From Burkholderia vietnamiensis LMG 10929 (lineage in GTDB: Bacteria > Pseudomonadota > Gammaproteobacteria > Burkholderiales > Burkholderiaceae): a stretch of 64,000 bases of DNA. The position numbers and the translations under genes are program-made. Below the pieces are notes generated by a model. That model worked only from the letters and a program-made list of their open reading frames with translations, was not told the DNA's origin and ran no database searches. Shown piece by piece: positions 52,411 to 61,989 of this stretch (position 1 is the stretch's first letter; every line of letters starts with the position of its first letter). The DNA lies in assembly GCF_000959445.1 (NCBI RefSeq), contig NZ_CP009632.1, positions 124,001 to 188,000 of the forward strand, read 5' to 3'.

Positions 52411-52416
52411 GACAAT
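52411..52416 (+). promoter_or_regulatory. -10 box of the narG promoter
   Basis: GACAAT, about 23 bases after the FNR-type box; no separate -35 is needed for class II activation. The predicted start at about 52423 leaves a 100-base leader before narG. Confidence 0.55.
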
Positions 52417-52523
52417 CTGCCCGACCCGGACAAAACGCGTCGATCAGATGCATCTTTTACGGCCGGCATTCCACCCCTTTCAACAATCTGAGTCTGCCAA
52501 AAGACCGGAAAAACGAGATCCCC

Positions 52524-55500
52524 ATGAGCCATTTCCTGGATAGATTGCGTTATTTCTCCACCGCCCGGCCAGGCTTTTCCAACGGGCACGGCGCCGTCAC
52601 GGACGAGGACCGAAAATGGGAAGACGGCTATCGGCTGCGCTGGCAGCACGACAAGATCGTCCGTTCGACGCATGGCGTGAACTGCACGGGCTCGTGCTCG
52701 TGGAAGGTCTACGTGAAAGGCGGGATCGTCACCTGGGAAACCCAGCAGACCGACTACCCGCGCACCCGCCCGGACATGCCGAACCACGAGCCGCGCGGCT
52801 GCTCGCGCGGTGCTTCGTATTCCTGGTATCTGTATAGCGCCAACCGCCTCAAGCATCCGATGGTGCGCAGCGCGCTGGTGAAGCTGTGGCGCGAGCGCCG
52901 CCGCACGCTGGCGCCCGTCGACGCATGGCGCTCGATCGTCGAGGACGACGCGTCCCGGCGCGCGTACCAGAGCCGGCGCGGCCTCGGCGGCTTCGTGCGC
53001 GCGAGCTGGGACGAAGTCAACGAGATCGTTGCGGCCGCAAACGTCTACACGGTCGAGCGGCACGGCCCCGATCGCGTGGTCGGCTTCTCGCCGATCCCGG
53101 CGATGTCGATGGTGTCGTATGCGGCGGGCTCGCGCTATCTGTCGCTGATCGGCGGCGTGTGCCTGAGCTTCTACGACTGGTATTGCGACCTGCCGCCGGC
53201 CTCGCCGCAGACCTGGGGCGAGCAGACCGACGTGCCGGAATCGGCCGACTGGTACAACTCGACCTTCATCATGATGTGGGGCTCCAACGTCCCGCAGACC
53301 CGCACGCCCGACGCGCACTTCCTCGTCGAGGCGCGCTATCGCGGCACCAAGGTCGTGTCGGTGTTTCCCGATTACGCGGAAGGCGCGAAGTTCGGCGACC
53401 TGTGGCTGCACCCGAAGCAGGGCACCGACGCGGCGCTCGCGCTCGCGATGGGGCACGTGATCCTCAAGGAATATCACCTGGCGGGCAACAGCGACTACTT
53501 CATCGACTACTGCAAGCGCTTCACGGACATGCCGGCGCTCGTTCGGCTCGTGCCGCACGGCGACGGCTACGTGCCCGAGCGCCTCGTGCGCGCGTCCGAC
53601 TTCGACGATTCGCTCGACGAGGCCGCGCATCCGGACTGGAAAACCGTGATGATCGACGACGCCAACGGCGAATTCGTCGTGCCGGTCGGCTCGGTCGGGT
53701 TCCGCTGGGGCCAGCAGGCCGACGCCGACAAGGGCAAATGGAACCTGCGCGGCGAGACGTCGAAGGGCGCGGCGCTGGCGCCGCGGCTGTCGTGCACGGC
53801 GGCGCATGACGACGTCGTCGACGTGCTGTTCCCGTACTTCGGCAACCAGCCTCACGCTCATTTCAACTCGACGCACCACGGCTCCGAACTGTCGCGCCGG
53901 ATCGGCGTGCGGCGCGTCGCGACGCGCAACGGCGAGATGCTGGTCGCGACCGTCTACGACCTGTTCGTCGCGAACTACGGCCTCGACCAGGGATTGGGCG
54001 GCCGCGACGTGGCCGCGAGCTACGACGACGACATTCCGTACACGCCCGCGTGGCAGGAAGCGATCACCGGCGTGAAGCGCGCGGACGTGATCTCGGTCGC
54101 ACGCCAGTTCGCGGAGAACGCGCACAAGACGCAGGGCAAGTCGATGGTGATCATCGGCGCGGGGATCAACCACTGGTTCCATATGGACATGTCGTACCGC
54201 GCGATCATCAACATGCTGATCATGTGCGGCTGCATCGGCAAGCCGGGCGGCGGCTGGTCGCATTACGTCGGGCAAGAGAAGCTGCGTCCGCAAACAGGCT
54301 GGACCGCGCTCGCGTTCGCGCTCGACTGGACCCGGCCGCCGCGGCACATGAACGCGACGTCGTTCTTCTACGCGCACACCGACCAGTGGCGCTACGACAC
54401 GATGGACCCGAGCACGCTGCTGTCGCCGCTCGCCGACAAGACGCAGTTCCACGGATCGCCGATCGACTACAACGTGCGCGCGGAGCGGATGGGCTGGCTG
54501 CCGTCCGCGCCGCAGTTGGCGGTGAATCCGCTCAAGGTCGGCGCGAGTCTCGGCGATGCCGCGCCCGCGGGCGCCGAGCTCGCGCGGCAGTTGCGGAACG
54601 GCACGCTGCAAATGGCGTGCGAAGACCCGGACGCGCCCGAGAACTTCCCGCGCAACCTGTTCGTCTGGCGCTCGAACCTGCTCGGCTCGTCGGGCAAGGG
54701 CCACGAGTATTTCCTGAAGCATCTGCTCGGCACGACCAACGGCGTGCAGGGCGAGGATCTCGGCGCGACGGGCGGCGCGCGGCCGGAGGAAGTGAAGTGG
54801 CGCGCCGACGCGCCGCGCGGCAAGCTCGACCTGCTCGTCACGCTCGACTTCCGGATGTCGACCACCTGCATGTATTCCGACGTCGTGCTGCCCACGGCGA
54901 CCTGGTACGAGAAGGACGACATGAACACGTCCGACATGCACCCGTTCATCCATCCGCTGTCGGCGGCGGTCGATCCAGCGTGGGAATCGAAGAGCGACTG
55001 GGAGATCTTCAAGGGCATCGCGAAGCGCTTCTCGGAGCTGTGCGACGGCCACCTCGGCGTCGAGCGCGACGTCGTGCTCGCGCCGATCGCGCACGATACG
55101 CCGGGCGAACTCGCGCAGCCGTTCGACGTGCAGGACTGGAAGCGCGGCGAATGCGAGCCGGTGCCGGGCCGCACGATGCCGGCCGTGATCGCGGTCGAGC
55201 GCGACTACCCGAACACCTACGCGCGCTTCACGTCGCTCGGCCCGCTGCTGGACAAGCTCGGCAACGGCGGCAAGGGCATCGGCTGGGACACCAGGGACGA
55301 AGTGAAGCTGCTCGGCGAGCTGAACTACAAGGTCGCCGACGGCGCCGCACGCGGGCGCCCGCGCATCGACACCGCGCTCGACGCGGCCGAGGTGATACTC
55401 GCGCTCGCGCCCGAGACCAACGGCGAAGTCGCGGTGAAGGCGTGGCGCGCGCTGTCCGGCATCACCGGCATCGACCACACGCATCTGGCCGCCGCGCGCG

Positions 55501-56288
55501 AGGACGAGAAGATCCGCTTCCGCGACATCCAGGCGCAGCCGCGCAAGATCATCTCGTCGCCGACGTGGAGCGGGATCGAATCCGAGCACGTGTCGTACAA
55601 CGCCGGCTATGTGAACGTGCACGAGCTGGTGCCGTGGCGCACGCTGACCGGCCGTCAGCAGCTGTATCAGGACCATGCGTGGATGCGCGCGTTCGGCGAG
55701 TCGCTGTGCGTGTACAAGCCGCCGGTCGACACGGGCAGCTATGCGCACATGGTCGGCACGCGCTCGAACGGCAACCCCGAGCGCGTGCTGAACTTCCTGA
55801 CGCCGCATCAGAAGTGGGGCATCCACAGCACCTACACGGACAACCTGCTGATGCTCACGCTGTCGCGCGGCGGCCCGATCGTGTGGATGTCGGAGGACGA
55901 CGCGAAGGCGATCGGCGCGGTCGACAACGACTGGATCGAGTGCTTCAACTCGAACGGCGCGTTGTGCGCGCGGGCGGTCGTGAGCCAGCGGATCCCGTCG
56001 GGGATGGTGATGATGTACCACGCGCAGGAGAAGATCGTGAACACGCCGGGCTCCGAGATAACGGGCACGCGCGGCGGCATCCACAACTCGGTCACGCGCA
56101 TCGCGCTGAAGCCGACGCACATGATCGGCGGCTATGCGCAGCTGTCGTACGGCTTCAATTACTACGGCACGGTCGGCTCGAATCGCGACGAGTTCCTGAT
56201 CGTGCGCAAGATGAACAACATCGACTGGCTCGACGGGGAAGAACCCGTCGGCGCCACGCCGAACGTCCGCGCCGGAGAAACGTCATGA
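52524..56288 (+). CDS. narG: Respiratory nitrate reductase alpha subunit
   Basis: A 1254-residue molybdenum subunit that reduces nitrate to nitrite on the cytoplasmic side. The N-terminal iron-sulfur site with its unusual His is seen in RSTHGVNCTGSCSWKVYV. The molybdenum-site region contains DWYNSTFIMMWGSNVPQTRT with the conserved Asp beyond it (PDAHFL). KTQGKSMVIIGAGINHWFHM and TTCMYSDVVLPTATWYEKDD are family motifs. The C terminus ends in RKMNNIDWL. The length matches E. coli NarG (1247). The ATG at 52524 was chosen over upstream in-frame starts because it begins MSHFLDRLRYF, the family start, and follows a good leader. Its stop overlaps narH as ATGA. Confidence 0.97.
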   Translation: MSHFLDRLRYFSTARPGFSNGHGAVTDEDRKWEDGYRLRWQHDKIVRSTHGVNCTGSCSWKVYVKGGIVTWETQQTDYPRTRPDMPNHEPRGCSRGASYSWYLYSANRLKHPMVRSALVKLWRERRRTLAPVDAWRSIVEDDASRRAYQSRRGLGGFVRASWDEVNEIVAAANVYTVERHGPDRVVGFSPIPAMSMVSYAAGSRYLSLIGGVCLSFYDWYCDLPPASPQTWGEQTDVPESADWYNSTFIMMWGSNVPQTRTPDAHFLVEARYRGTKVVSVFPDYAEGAKFGDLWLHPKQGTDAALALAMGHVILKEYHLAGNSDYFIDYCKRFTDMPALVRLVPHGDGYVPERLVRASDFDDSLDEAAHPDWKTVMIDDANGEFVVPVGSVGFRWGQQADADKGKWNLRGETSKGAALAPRLSCTAAHDDVVDVLFPYFGNQPHAHFNSTHHGSELSRRIGVRRVATRNGEMLVATVYDLFVANYGLDQGLGGRDVAASYDDDIPYTPAWQEAITGVKRADVISVARQFAENAHKTQGKSMVIIGAGINHWFHMDMSYRAIINMLIMCGCIGKPGGGWSHYVGQEKLRPQTGWTALAFALDWTRPPRHMNATSFFYAHTDQWRYDTMDPSTLLSPLADKTQFHGSPIDYNVRAERMGWLPSAPQLAVNPLKVGASLGDAAPAGAELARQLRNGTLQMACEDPDAPENFPRNLFVWRSNLLGSSGKGHEYFLKHLLGTTNGVQGEDLGATGGARPEEVKWRADAPRGKLDLLVTLDFRMSTTCMYSDVVLPTATWYEKDDMNTSDMHPFIHPLSAAVDPAWESKSDWEIFKGIAKRFSELCDGHLGVERDVVLAPIAHDTPGELAQPFDVQDWKRGECEPVPGRTMPAVIAVERDYPNTYARFTSLGPLLDKLGNGGKGIGWDTRDEVKLLGELNYKVADGAARGRPRIDTALDAAEVILALAPETNGEVAVKAWRALSGITGIDHTHLAAAREDEKIRFRDIQAQPRKIISSPTWSGIESEHVSYNAGYVNVHELVPWRTLTGRQQLYQDHAWMRAFGESLCVYKPPVDTGSYAHMVGTRSNGNPERVLNFLTPHQKWGIHSTYTDNLLMLTLSRGGPIVWMSEDDAKAIGAVDNDWIECFNSNGALCARAVVSQRIPSGMVMMYHAQEKIVNTPGSEITGTRGGIHNSVTRIALKPTHMIGGYAQLSYGFNYYGTVGSNRDEFLIVRKMNNIDWLDGEEPVGATPNVRAGETS

Positions 56289-57814
56289 AGATACGTGCAC
56301 AGATCGCGATGGTGCTGAACCTCGACAAGTGCATCGGGTGTCACACCTGCTCGGTGACCTGCAAGAACGTGTGGACCAGCCGCGAAGGGATGGAATACGC
56401 GTGGTTCAACAACGTCGAGACCAAGCCGGGCATCGGCTATCCGAAGGACTGGGAGAACCAGGACCGCTGGCGCGGCGGCTGGCAGCGCCGCGCCGACGGC
56501 CGGATCGAGCCGCGTCAGGGCGGCAAGTGGCGGCTGCTCGCGCAGATCTTCGCGAACCCGCATCTGCCCGAGATCGACGACTACTACGAGCCGTTCACGT
56601 TCGACTACGGGCATCTGCAGGAGGCCGGCCACGCGCGCGCGATGCCGGTGGCACGACCGCGCTCGCTGATCAGCGGCCAGCGCCTCGAGAAGATCGAGTG
56701 GGGGCCGAACTGGGAGGAGATTCTCGGCGGCGAGTTCGAGAAGCGCGCGAAGGACTACAACTTCGAGGCGGTCCAGAAGGAGATCTACGGGCAGTTCGAG
56801 AACACCTTCATGATGTACCTGCCGCGCCTGTGCGAACACTGCCTGAACCCGGCGTGCGTCGCGTCGTGCCCGTCGGGCTCGATCTACAAGCGCGAGGAGG
56901 ACGGCATCGTGCTGATCGATCAGGACAAGTGTCGCGGCTGGCGCATGTGCGTGTCCGGATGCCCGTACAAGAAGATCTACTACAACTGGCAGAGCGGCAA
57001 GGCCGAGAAGTGCATCTTCTGCTATCCGCGCATCGAGGCCGGCCAGCCGACCGTGTGCTCGGAAACCTGTGTCGGCCGCATCCGCTATCTCGGCGTGCTG
57101 CTGTACGACGCCGACCGGATCAGCGAGGCCGCCAGCGCCGAGAGCGAGCAGGACCTGTACGAGGCGCAACTGTCGCTGTTCCTCGATCCGAACGACCCGA
57201 CGGTGATCGCGCAGGCCGAGCGCGACGGCGTGCCGGCCGCGTGGCTCGACGCCGCGCGCCGTTCGCCGGCCTACAAGATGGCGATCGACTGGAAGATCGC
57301 GTTCCCGCTGCATCCGGAATACCGGACGCTGCCGATGGTCTGGTACGTGCCGCCGCTGTCGCCCATCAATGCTGCCGCGAACAGCGGCGAGCTCGGGATG
57401 AACGGCTACCTGCCCGACGTCGAATCGCTGCGCATTCCGCTGCGCTATCTGGCGAACCTGCTGACGGCCGGCGACGAGGCGCCCGTGAAGCTCGCGCTCG
57501 AACGGCTGCTGGCGATGCGCGCGTTCATGCGCGCGCGCCACGTCGACGGCGTCGACGCGCGCGGCGTGCTCGACCAGGTCGGGCTGTCGCTCGCGCAGGT
57601 CGAGGAGATGTACCGCTATCTCGCGATCGCGAACTACGAGGATCGCTTCGTGATCCCGACCACGCATCGCGAGTACGCAGAGAACGCGTACGACCTGCGC
57701 GCCTCGTGCGGCTTCTCGTTCGGCAACGGCTGTTCGGACGGCCGCTCCGAGGGGAGCCTGTTCAGTCCGAAGAAAGGCGCGAAAACCATTCCGATCAACG
57801 AGGTATCGCGATGA
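56285..57814 (+). CDS. narH: Respiratory nitrate reductase beta subunit
   Basis: A 509-residue iron-sulfur subunit carrying electrons from NarI to NarG. Four Cys groups are visible: CIGCHTCSVTCKNVW near residue 16, CEHCLNPACVASCPSG, CRGWRMCVSGCPYKK, and CIFCYPRIEAGQPTVCSETC. In the third, a Trp replaces one Cys (CRGW), the known feature giving a 3Fe-4S cluster in NarH. The C terminus is unremarkable. It is coupled to both narG and narJ by ATGA overlaps. The length matches E. coli NarH (512). Confidence 0.97.
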   Translation: MKIRAQIAMVLNLDKCIGCHTCSVTCKNVWTSREGMEYAWFNNVETKPGIGYPKDWENQDRWRGGWQRRADGRIEPRQGGKWRLLAQIFANPHLPEIDDYYEPFTFDYGHLQEAGHARAMPVARPRSLISGQRLEKIEWGPNWEEILGGEFEKRAKDYNFEAVQKEIYGQFENTFMMYLPRLCEHCLNPACVASCPSGSIYKREEDGIVLIDQDKCRGWRMCVSGCPYKKIYYNWQSGKAEKCIFCYPRIEAGQPTVCSETCVGRIRYLGVLLYDADRISEAASAESEQDLYEAQLSLFLDPNDPTVIAQAERDGVPAAWLDAARRSPAYKMAIDWKIAFPLHPEYRTLPMVWYVPPLSPINAAANSGELGMNGYLPDVESLRIPLRYLANLLTAGDEAPVKLALERLLAMRAFMRARHVDGVDARGVLDQVGLSLAQVEEMYRYLAIANYEDRFVIPTTHREYAENAYDLRASCGFSFGNGCSDGRSEGSLFSPKKGAKTIPINEVSR

Positions 57815-58506
57815 GCGGCGCACCCGATCCGACCTATGCGGCGTTCGCGGCGCTGCTCGACTATCCCGACGACACGCTCGTCGACGTGCTCGATTCGATC
57901 GACGGCCACCTGCGCGAGCGGGCGCAGCTGCCGAAGCGCGCGCGCACCGGCCTCGAGCGGTTTTTCGCGTACGTGCGTGCGCGCGACCTGCTCACGCTGC
58001 AGGAGAACTACGTCGCGCTGTTCGACCGCGGCCGCGCGACGTCGCTGCATCTGTTCGAGCACGTGCACGGTGAATCGCGCGACCGCGGGCAGGCGATGGT
58101 CGACCTTCTGCAGATGTACGAGCGCCACGGGCTGACGCTGAACCCCGGCGAGCTGCCCGATTATCTGCCCGTGTTCCTCGAATACCTGTCGCGCCTGCCC
58201 GCGCCCGACGCACGCACGCTGCTCGCCGAGACCGGCGACATCCTCACCGCGCTTGCCGGCCAGCTCGCGCGGCGCGGCAGCCATTACAGCTTCGTTGTCG
58301 GCGCGCTGCTGCCGCTCGCCGGCCTGGCGCCGGTCGAGCCGCCGGCCGCCGCGGACGACGACGTGGCGGCCGTGAAGCCCGGTGCGGACGACTACCGCGC
58401 GCTCGACGCGTCGTATGCGGATGAAGCCGTGCGCTTCGTCGGCGCGGCGACGCCGGCCGAGCAGACGATCCAGTTCCACGACAAGCGGCCCGCCCGCAGC
58501 GCGTGA
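57811..58506 (+). CDS. narJ: Nitrate reductase assembly chaperone
   Basis: A 231-residue cytoplasmic chaperone that helps insert the molybdenum cofactor into NarG before membrane docking; it is not part of the final enzyme. Family strings: AFAALLDYPDDTLVDVLDSI, LQENYVALFDRGRATSLHLF, EHVHGESRDRGQAMVDLLQM and ELPDYLPVFLEYLSRL. It has an acidic, Ala-rich tail and no membrane segment. It is coupled to narH by ATGA; narI starts 28 bases after its stop. Confidence 0.95.
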   Translation: MSGAPDPTYAAFAALLDYPDDTLVDVLDSIDGHLRERAQLPKRARTGLERFFAYVRARDLLTLQENYVALFDRGRATSLHLFEHVHGESRDRGQAMVDLLQMYERHGLTLNPGELPDYLPVFLEYLSRLPAPDARTLLAETGDILTALAGQLARRGSHYSFVVGALLPLAGLAPVEPPAAADDDVAAVKPGADDYRALDASYADEAVRFVGAATPAEQTIQFHDKRPARSA

Positions 58507-58534
58507 GCGCGCGGGCCCACACTTGGGGAAACAC

Positions 58535-59218
58535 ATGAACGCTTACTTGCATCAGTTCCTGTTCGGGATCTACCCGTACATCTGTCTCGCCGTGCTGCTG
58601 GTGGGCAGCCTGATCCGCTTCGACCGCGAGCAGTACACGTGGAAAAGCGATTCGTCCCAGCTGCTGCGGCACGGCATGCTGCGGCTCGGCAGCAACCTGT
58701 TCCATTGGGGCGTGCTCGTCGTCGTGCTCGGGCACTTCGGCGGGTTTCTCGCGCCGCACTGGCTGGTGTCGCCGTTCATGTCGGCGTCCGGGCATCAGCT
58801 CGTCGCGATGGTGGCGGGCGGCGCGGCCGGCGTCGCGGGGATCGTCGGGCTGACGATCCTGATCTGGCGGCGCCTCGGCGACGCGCGCATCCGCGGCAAC
58901 AGCCGCACGTCCGACATCGTGATCGTGCTGATGCTGTGGGTGCAGCTCGCGCTCGGGCTCGGCACCGTCGTGCTTTCGACGCGTCACATGGACGGCGCGA
59001 TGTTCGAGCAGCTGACCGACTACGTGAAGGGCGTCGTCACGTTCCGCCCGAACGTCGCGAGCCTGCTCGTCGGCGTGCCGCTCACGTACCGGCTTCACAT
59101 CCTGCTCGGCTTCACGATCTTCCTCGTGTCGCCGTTCACGCGGATGGTTCACATCTGGAGCGGGATCGCTTCGGTTGCGTACCTGATCCGCCCATACCAG
59201 CTCGTGCGCAAGCGCTGA
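58535..59218 (+). CDS. narI: Respiratory nitrate reductase gamma subunit (cytochrome b)
   Basis: A 227-residue membrane cytochrome b that takes electrons from quinol and passes them to NarH. Five helices are visible (FLFGIYPYICLAVLLVGSLI; NLFHWGVLVVVLGHFGGFLA; LVAMVAGGAAGVAGIVGLTI; IVIVLMLWVQLALGLGTVVL; YRLHILLGFTIFLVSPFTRM). Heme-ligand His candidates are in LFHWGVLVVVLGHFGG and in LHILLGF with TRMVHIWSG. The start at 58535 follows GGGGAAAC. The length matches E. coli NarI (225). Confidence 0.96.
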   Translation: MNAYLHQFLFGIYPYICLAVLLVGSLIRFDREQYTWKSDSSQLLRHGMLRLGSNLFHWGVLVVVLGHFGGFLAPHWLVSPFMSASGHQLVAMVAGGAAGVAGIVGLTILIWRRLGDARIRGNSRTSDIVIVLMLWVQLALGLGTVVLSTRHMDGAMFEQLTDYVKGVVTFRPNVASLLVGVPLTYRLHILLGFTIFLVSPFTRMVHIWSGIASVAYLIRPYQLVRKR

Positions 59219-59228
59219 GGAGACCCGC

Positions 59229-60017
59229 ATGAACGACGTTCTCTGCGAAGCCGCGACCGCGCCGCTCGCCATCAACGGCGTCGCCTTCGACGCCGCCGCC
59301 ATCGCGGCCGAAGCCGAACATCACGGCGATGCGCGCGATCCGCTCGATGCGGCGCGCCATGCGCTGGCCGTGCGCGAACTGCTGCGGCAGCGCGCGGTCG
59401 CGCTCGCGCTGATCGATGCGAGCGCACCGCTCGACGACGCGGCCGTCGACGCGCTGCTCGAGCGCGAGCTCACGCACGTGCCGCAGCCGGATCGCGCCGA
59501 CTGCGAGCGCTATTACAGCCGGCATGCGGCGCGCTTCCGCCGCGGCGACATCGTGTACGCGAGCCACGTGCTGTTCGCGGTGACGGAGCGCGTGCCGCTC
59601 GCACCGCTGCGCGAGCGCGCGCAGGCCGCGCTCGCCGACGTGCTGGCCGCGCCCGATACGTTCGAAGCGGTCGCGCGCGCGTCGTCGAACTGCCCGTCGG
59701 CGCAGGTCGGCGGCAACCTCGGGCAACTGCTGCGCGGCGACACCGTGCCGGAGTTCGAGGCCGCGCTGTTCGACGGCGACGCACTCGGCGTGCTGCCGAA
59801 GCTCGTCAATACGCGCTTCGGCTTTCACATCGTGCGCATCGAGCGGCGCGTGCCGGGCGCCGCGGTGCCGTTCGACGAAGCCGCCGGCCAGATCGCCGAG
59901 TACCTCGCGCAATGCGTGCGTCAGCGCGCGATGCGGCAGTACGTGGCCGTACTCGCGGGCGCCGCGCGCATCGAAGGCGTCGCCTTCGACGGCGCGAGCG
60001 GTCCGCTCGTTCAATGA
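59229..60017 (+). CDS. PpiC-type peptidyl-prolyl isomerase of the nar operon
   Basis: A 262-residue parvulin-family protein. The PpiC domain is clear in ASHVLFAVTERVPLAPLRER, FEAVARASSNCPSAQVGGNL and TRFGFHIVRIERRVPGAAVP. No signal peptide is visible, so it is probably cytoplasmic and may assist folding of the nitrate reductase subunits (NifM-like idea, inference). It begins 10 bases after narI, preceded by GAGGAGAC, and narK starts 15 bases after it. Such a gene in this place is common in betaproteobacterial nar operons but absent from E. coli. Confidence 0.9.
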   Translation: MNDVLCEAATAPLAINGVAFDAAAIAAEAEHHGDARDPLDAARHALAVRELLRQRAVALALIDASAPLDDAAVDALLERELTHVPQPDRADCERYYSRHAARFRRGDIVYASHVLFAVTERVPLAPLRERAQAALADVLAAPDTFEAVARASSNCPSAQVGGNLGQLLRGDTVPEFEAALFDGDALGVLPKLVNTRFGFHIVRIERRVPGAAVPFDEAAGQIAEYLAQCVRQRAMRQYVAVLAGAARIEGVAFDGASGPLVQ

Positions 60018-60032
60018 AACGGAGGTCGGCAT

Positions 60033-61298
60033 ATGGCCGTTCACCAAGCTAATGCCGGTCTGCCCGCCCAGGCGCAGACCGTTCCGCTGCGCGCGTGGTC
60101 GGTGTTGGCCGCCAGTACGCTCGCGTTCATGGTGTGTTTCGTCGTATGGATGATGTTCGGCGTGCTCGGCGTGCAACTGCGCGCGGACCTCGGCCTGAAC
60201 AGCACCGAGTTCGGGCTGCTCACGTCCACGCCGGTGCTGACCGGCGCGCTGATGCGTCTGCCGCTCGGCACCTGGACCGACCGCTTCGGCGGGCGCATCG
60301 TGATGACGGTGCTGCTCGTCGTGTGTGCGGTGCCCGTGTATGTGGTCAGCTATGCGACGCAGCTCTGGCAGTTTCTCGTGATCGGGCTGTTTCTCGGCTG
60401 CGTCGGCGCGTCGTTCGCGGTCGGCACGCCGTACGTCGCGCGCTTCTTCCCGCCGCAGCGGCGCGGTCTGGCGATGGGCGTGTTCGGCGCCGGCACCAGC
60501 GGCGCGGCGGTCAACCTGTTCGTCACGCCGCTGCTGCTCAATGCGTATGGCTGGCGCGTCGTGCCGCGCATCTATGCGATCGCGCTGCTCGCTACCGCGG
60601 TGATCTTCTGGCTCGCGTCGGCGCCCGATCCGGGCGCGGGCAAGCGCGGCGGCTCGTTGCTCGATTCGTTCAAGGTGCTGCGCGATCCGCGCGTGTGGCG
60701 GCTGTGCCAGTACTACTCGATCGCGTTCGGCGGCTTCACCGCGCTGTCGCTGTGGATCCCGCAATACCTGAAGAACGAATACGGGATGTCGCTCGTGATG
60801 GCGTCCGCGTTCGCGGCCGGCTTCTCGCTGCCGGGCTCCGTGCTGCGCGCGCTGGGCGGCGCGCTGTCCGACCGCTTCGGCGCGCATGCGGTCACCTGGT
60901 GGGGGCTGTGGGTCGCGTGGATCAGCCTGTTCCTGCTGTCGTATCCGGCGACCGACTTCGTGATCCACACGATCGACGGCACCGCGGCGCTGAAGCTGTC
61001 GATGCCGGTGGCCGGCTTCGTCGCGCTGACCTTCGTGCTCGGTGCGGTGTTCGCGTTCGGCATGGCGTCGACCTTCAAGTACGTCGCCGACGATTTCCCG
61101 GACAACATGGGCGTCGTCACCGGCATCGTCGGGCTCGCGGGCGGCCTCGGCGGGTTCCTGCTGCCGATCCTGTTCGGCATGCTGCTCGACTTCGCGCGCG
61201 TGCGCACGACCTGCTTCATGTTGCTGTACGGGATCGTGTGGGTGTCGCTGATCCTCATTTATCTGACCGAGGTGCGGCGCACGCCCGTCACGGGCTGA
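60033..61298 (+). CDS. narK: Nitrate/nitrite transporter (NarK family, MFS)
   Basis: A 421-residue major-facilitator protein with 12 predicted helices, moving nitrate in or exchanging it for nitrite. The family-typical sites are LMRLPLGTWTDRFGGRIVM with its conserved Arg, the glycine-rich nitrate signature RGLAMGVFGAGTSGAAVNLF, and in the second half FAAGFSLPGSVLRALGGALS with ADDFPDNMGVVTGIVGLAGG. It resembles the NarK1-type (proton/nitrate symport) length. The gene lies downstream of narI and ppiC; in many relatives narK genes precede narG. The ATG at 60033 follows GGAGGTCG. Confidence 0.94.
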   Translation: MAVHQANAGLPAQAQTVPLRAWSVLAASTLAFMVCFVVWMMFGVLGVQLRADLGLNSTEFGLLTSTPVLTGALMRLPLGTWTDRFGGRIVMTVLLVVCAVPVYVVSYATQLWQFLVIGLFLGCVGASFAVGTPYVARFFPPQRRGLAMGVFGAGTSGAAVNLFVTPLLLNAYGWRVVPRIYAIALLATAVIFWLASAPDPGAGKRGGSLLDSFKVLRDPRVWRLCQYYSIAFGGFTALSLWIPQYLKNEYGMSLVMASAFAAGFSLPGSVLRALGGALSDRFGAHAVTWWGLWVAWISLFLLSYPATDFVIHTIDGTAALKLSMPVAGFVALTFVLGAVFAFGMASTFKYVADDFPDNMGVVTGIVGLAGGLGGFLLPILFGMLLDFARVRTTCFMLLYGIVWVSLILIYLTEVRRTPVTG

Positions 61299-61595
61299 GC
61301 GCCTTCGCCCGACGCGCGTGCGCGACGCCCGATACCGCGGCGGCGCGCACGCGCGCACGCCGCTGCCGTTCGGCGTTTGCCGCCGCACGCAGTTCTGTCA
61401 AACTGGCGCCGACGACCACGCGCGGCGCCAGCGCTCCTTGCTTCGATTCCGCGGCTGATGAACGCAGGCGATCGCCGCTTCTCCGACGAACCGCCCGCGC
61501 CGCTTGCATGCGATGCGCGCATCCCGGACGGGACGGGAGGGAACGACACCGCGCCGCCGACGGTCAGAACCGGTGTCCGATAACGGAGGAAGCGG

Positions 61596-61919
61596 ATGGC
61601 ATCGCATCAGGGAACCGTCGATTTCATCGTCGAGCAGAGCGCATTGGCCGGCACGGTGTCGGCGCGCAAGATGTTCGGCGAATATGGAATCTACTGTGAC
61701 GGCAAGATGGTCGCGCTGGTGTGCGACGATCGCCTGTTCGTCAAGCCGACGCCTGACGGACATGCGTTTCTCGGCGCATGCGAGCAGGCGCCGCCGTATC
61801 CGTCGGCGAAGCCGCATCTCGTGGTTGCGGGCGAGCGCTGGGACGACCGCGAATGGCTGTCGACGCTGATCCGGATCACCGCCGCGCAATTGCCGATGCC
61901 GGTGAAGCGCGGTCGATAG
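61596..61919 (+). CDS. TfoX/Sxy N-terminal domain protein
   Basis: A 107-residue protein made only of the TfoX N-terminal domain: FIVEQSALAGTVSARKMFGE, YGIYCDGKMVALVCDDRLFV, KPHLVVAGERWDDREWLSTL. The C-terminal helix-hairpin domain of full Sxy/TfoX competence regulators is missing. Many bacteria have such single-domain proteins of unknown role, so a competence function should not be assumed. It has AACGGAGGAAGCGG before its ATG. It lies about 300 bases after narK. Confidence 0.88.
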   Translation: MASHQGTVDFIVEQSALAGTVSARKMFGEYGIYCDGKMVALVCDDRLFVKPTPDGHAFLGACEQAPPYPSAKPHLVVAGERWDDREWLSTLIRITAAQLPMPVKRGR

Positions 61920-61989
61920 CCGTCGATAGCGGGCGGCATATTCCATCAAACAGGCGCGGCGACATCGCGCCATCCGCTGGAGCAAATCA

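Larger units (their letters stand above)
51444..52523 (+). other. Long gene-free region upstream of narG
   Basis: More than 1 kb without a supported gene. It holds a probable terminator (51553-51590), a 39-bp minisatellite (52005-52240), an FNR-type box (52375-52388) and the narG promoter. An open frame runs through the minisatellite in phase with narG but is not supported as part of NarG. Confidence 0.65.

Noticed and set aside
51969..52523. In-frame N-terminal extension of NarG through the minisatellite
   Set aside because: The extension is repeat-derived, would contain the FNR box and promoter, and NarG proteins start at the MSHFLDRLRYF position.
52284..56120. 1278-codon open frame on the - strand opposite narG
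   Set aside because: A shadow of narG's codon bias; low-complexity composition and no protein family.
61299..61595. A gene in the gap between narK and the TfoX-domain gene
   Set aside because: Short frames on both strands are Arg/Ala-rich shadows without a ribosome site or family pattern.
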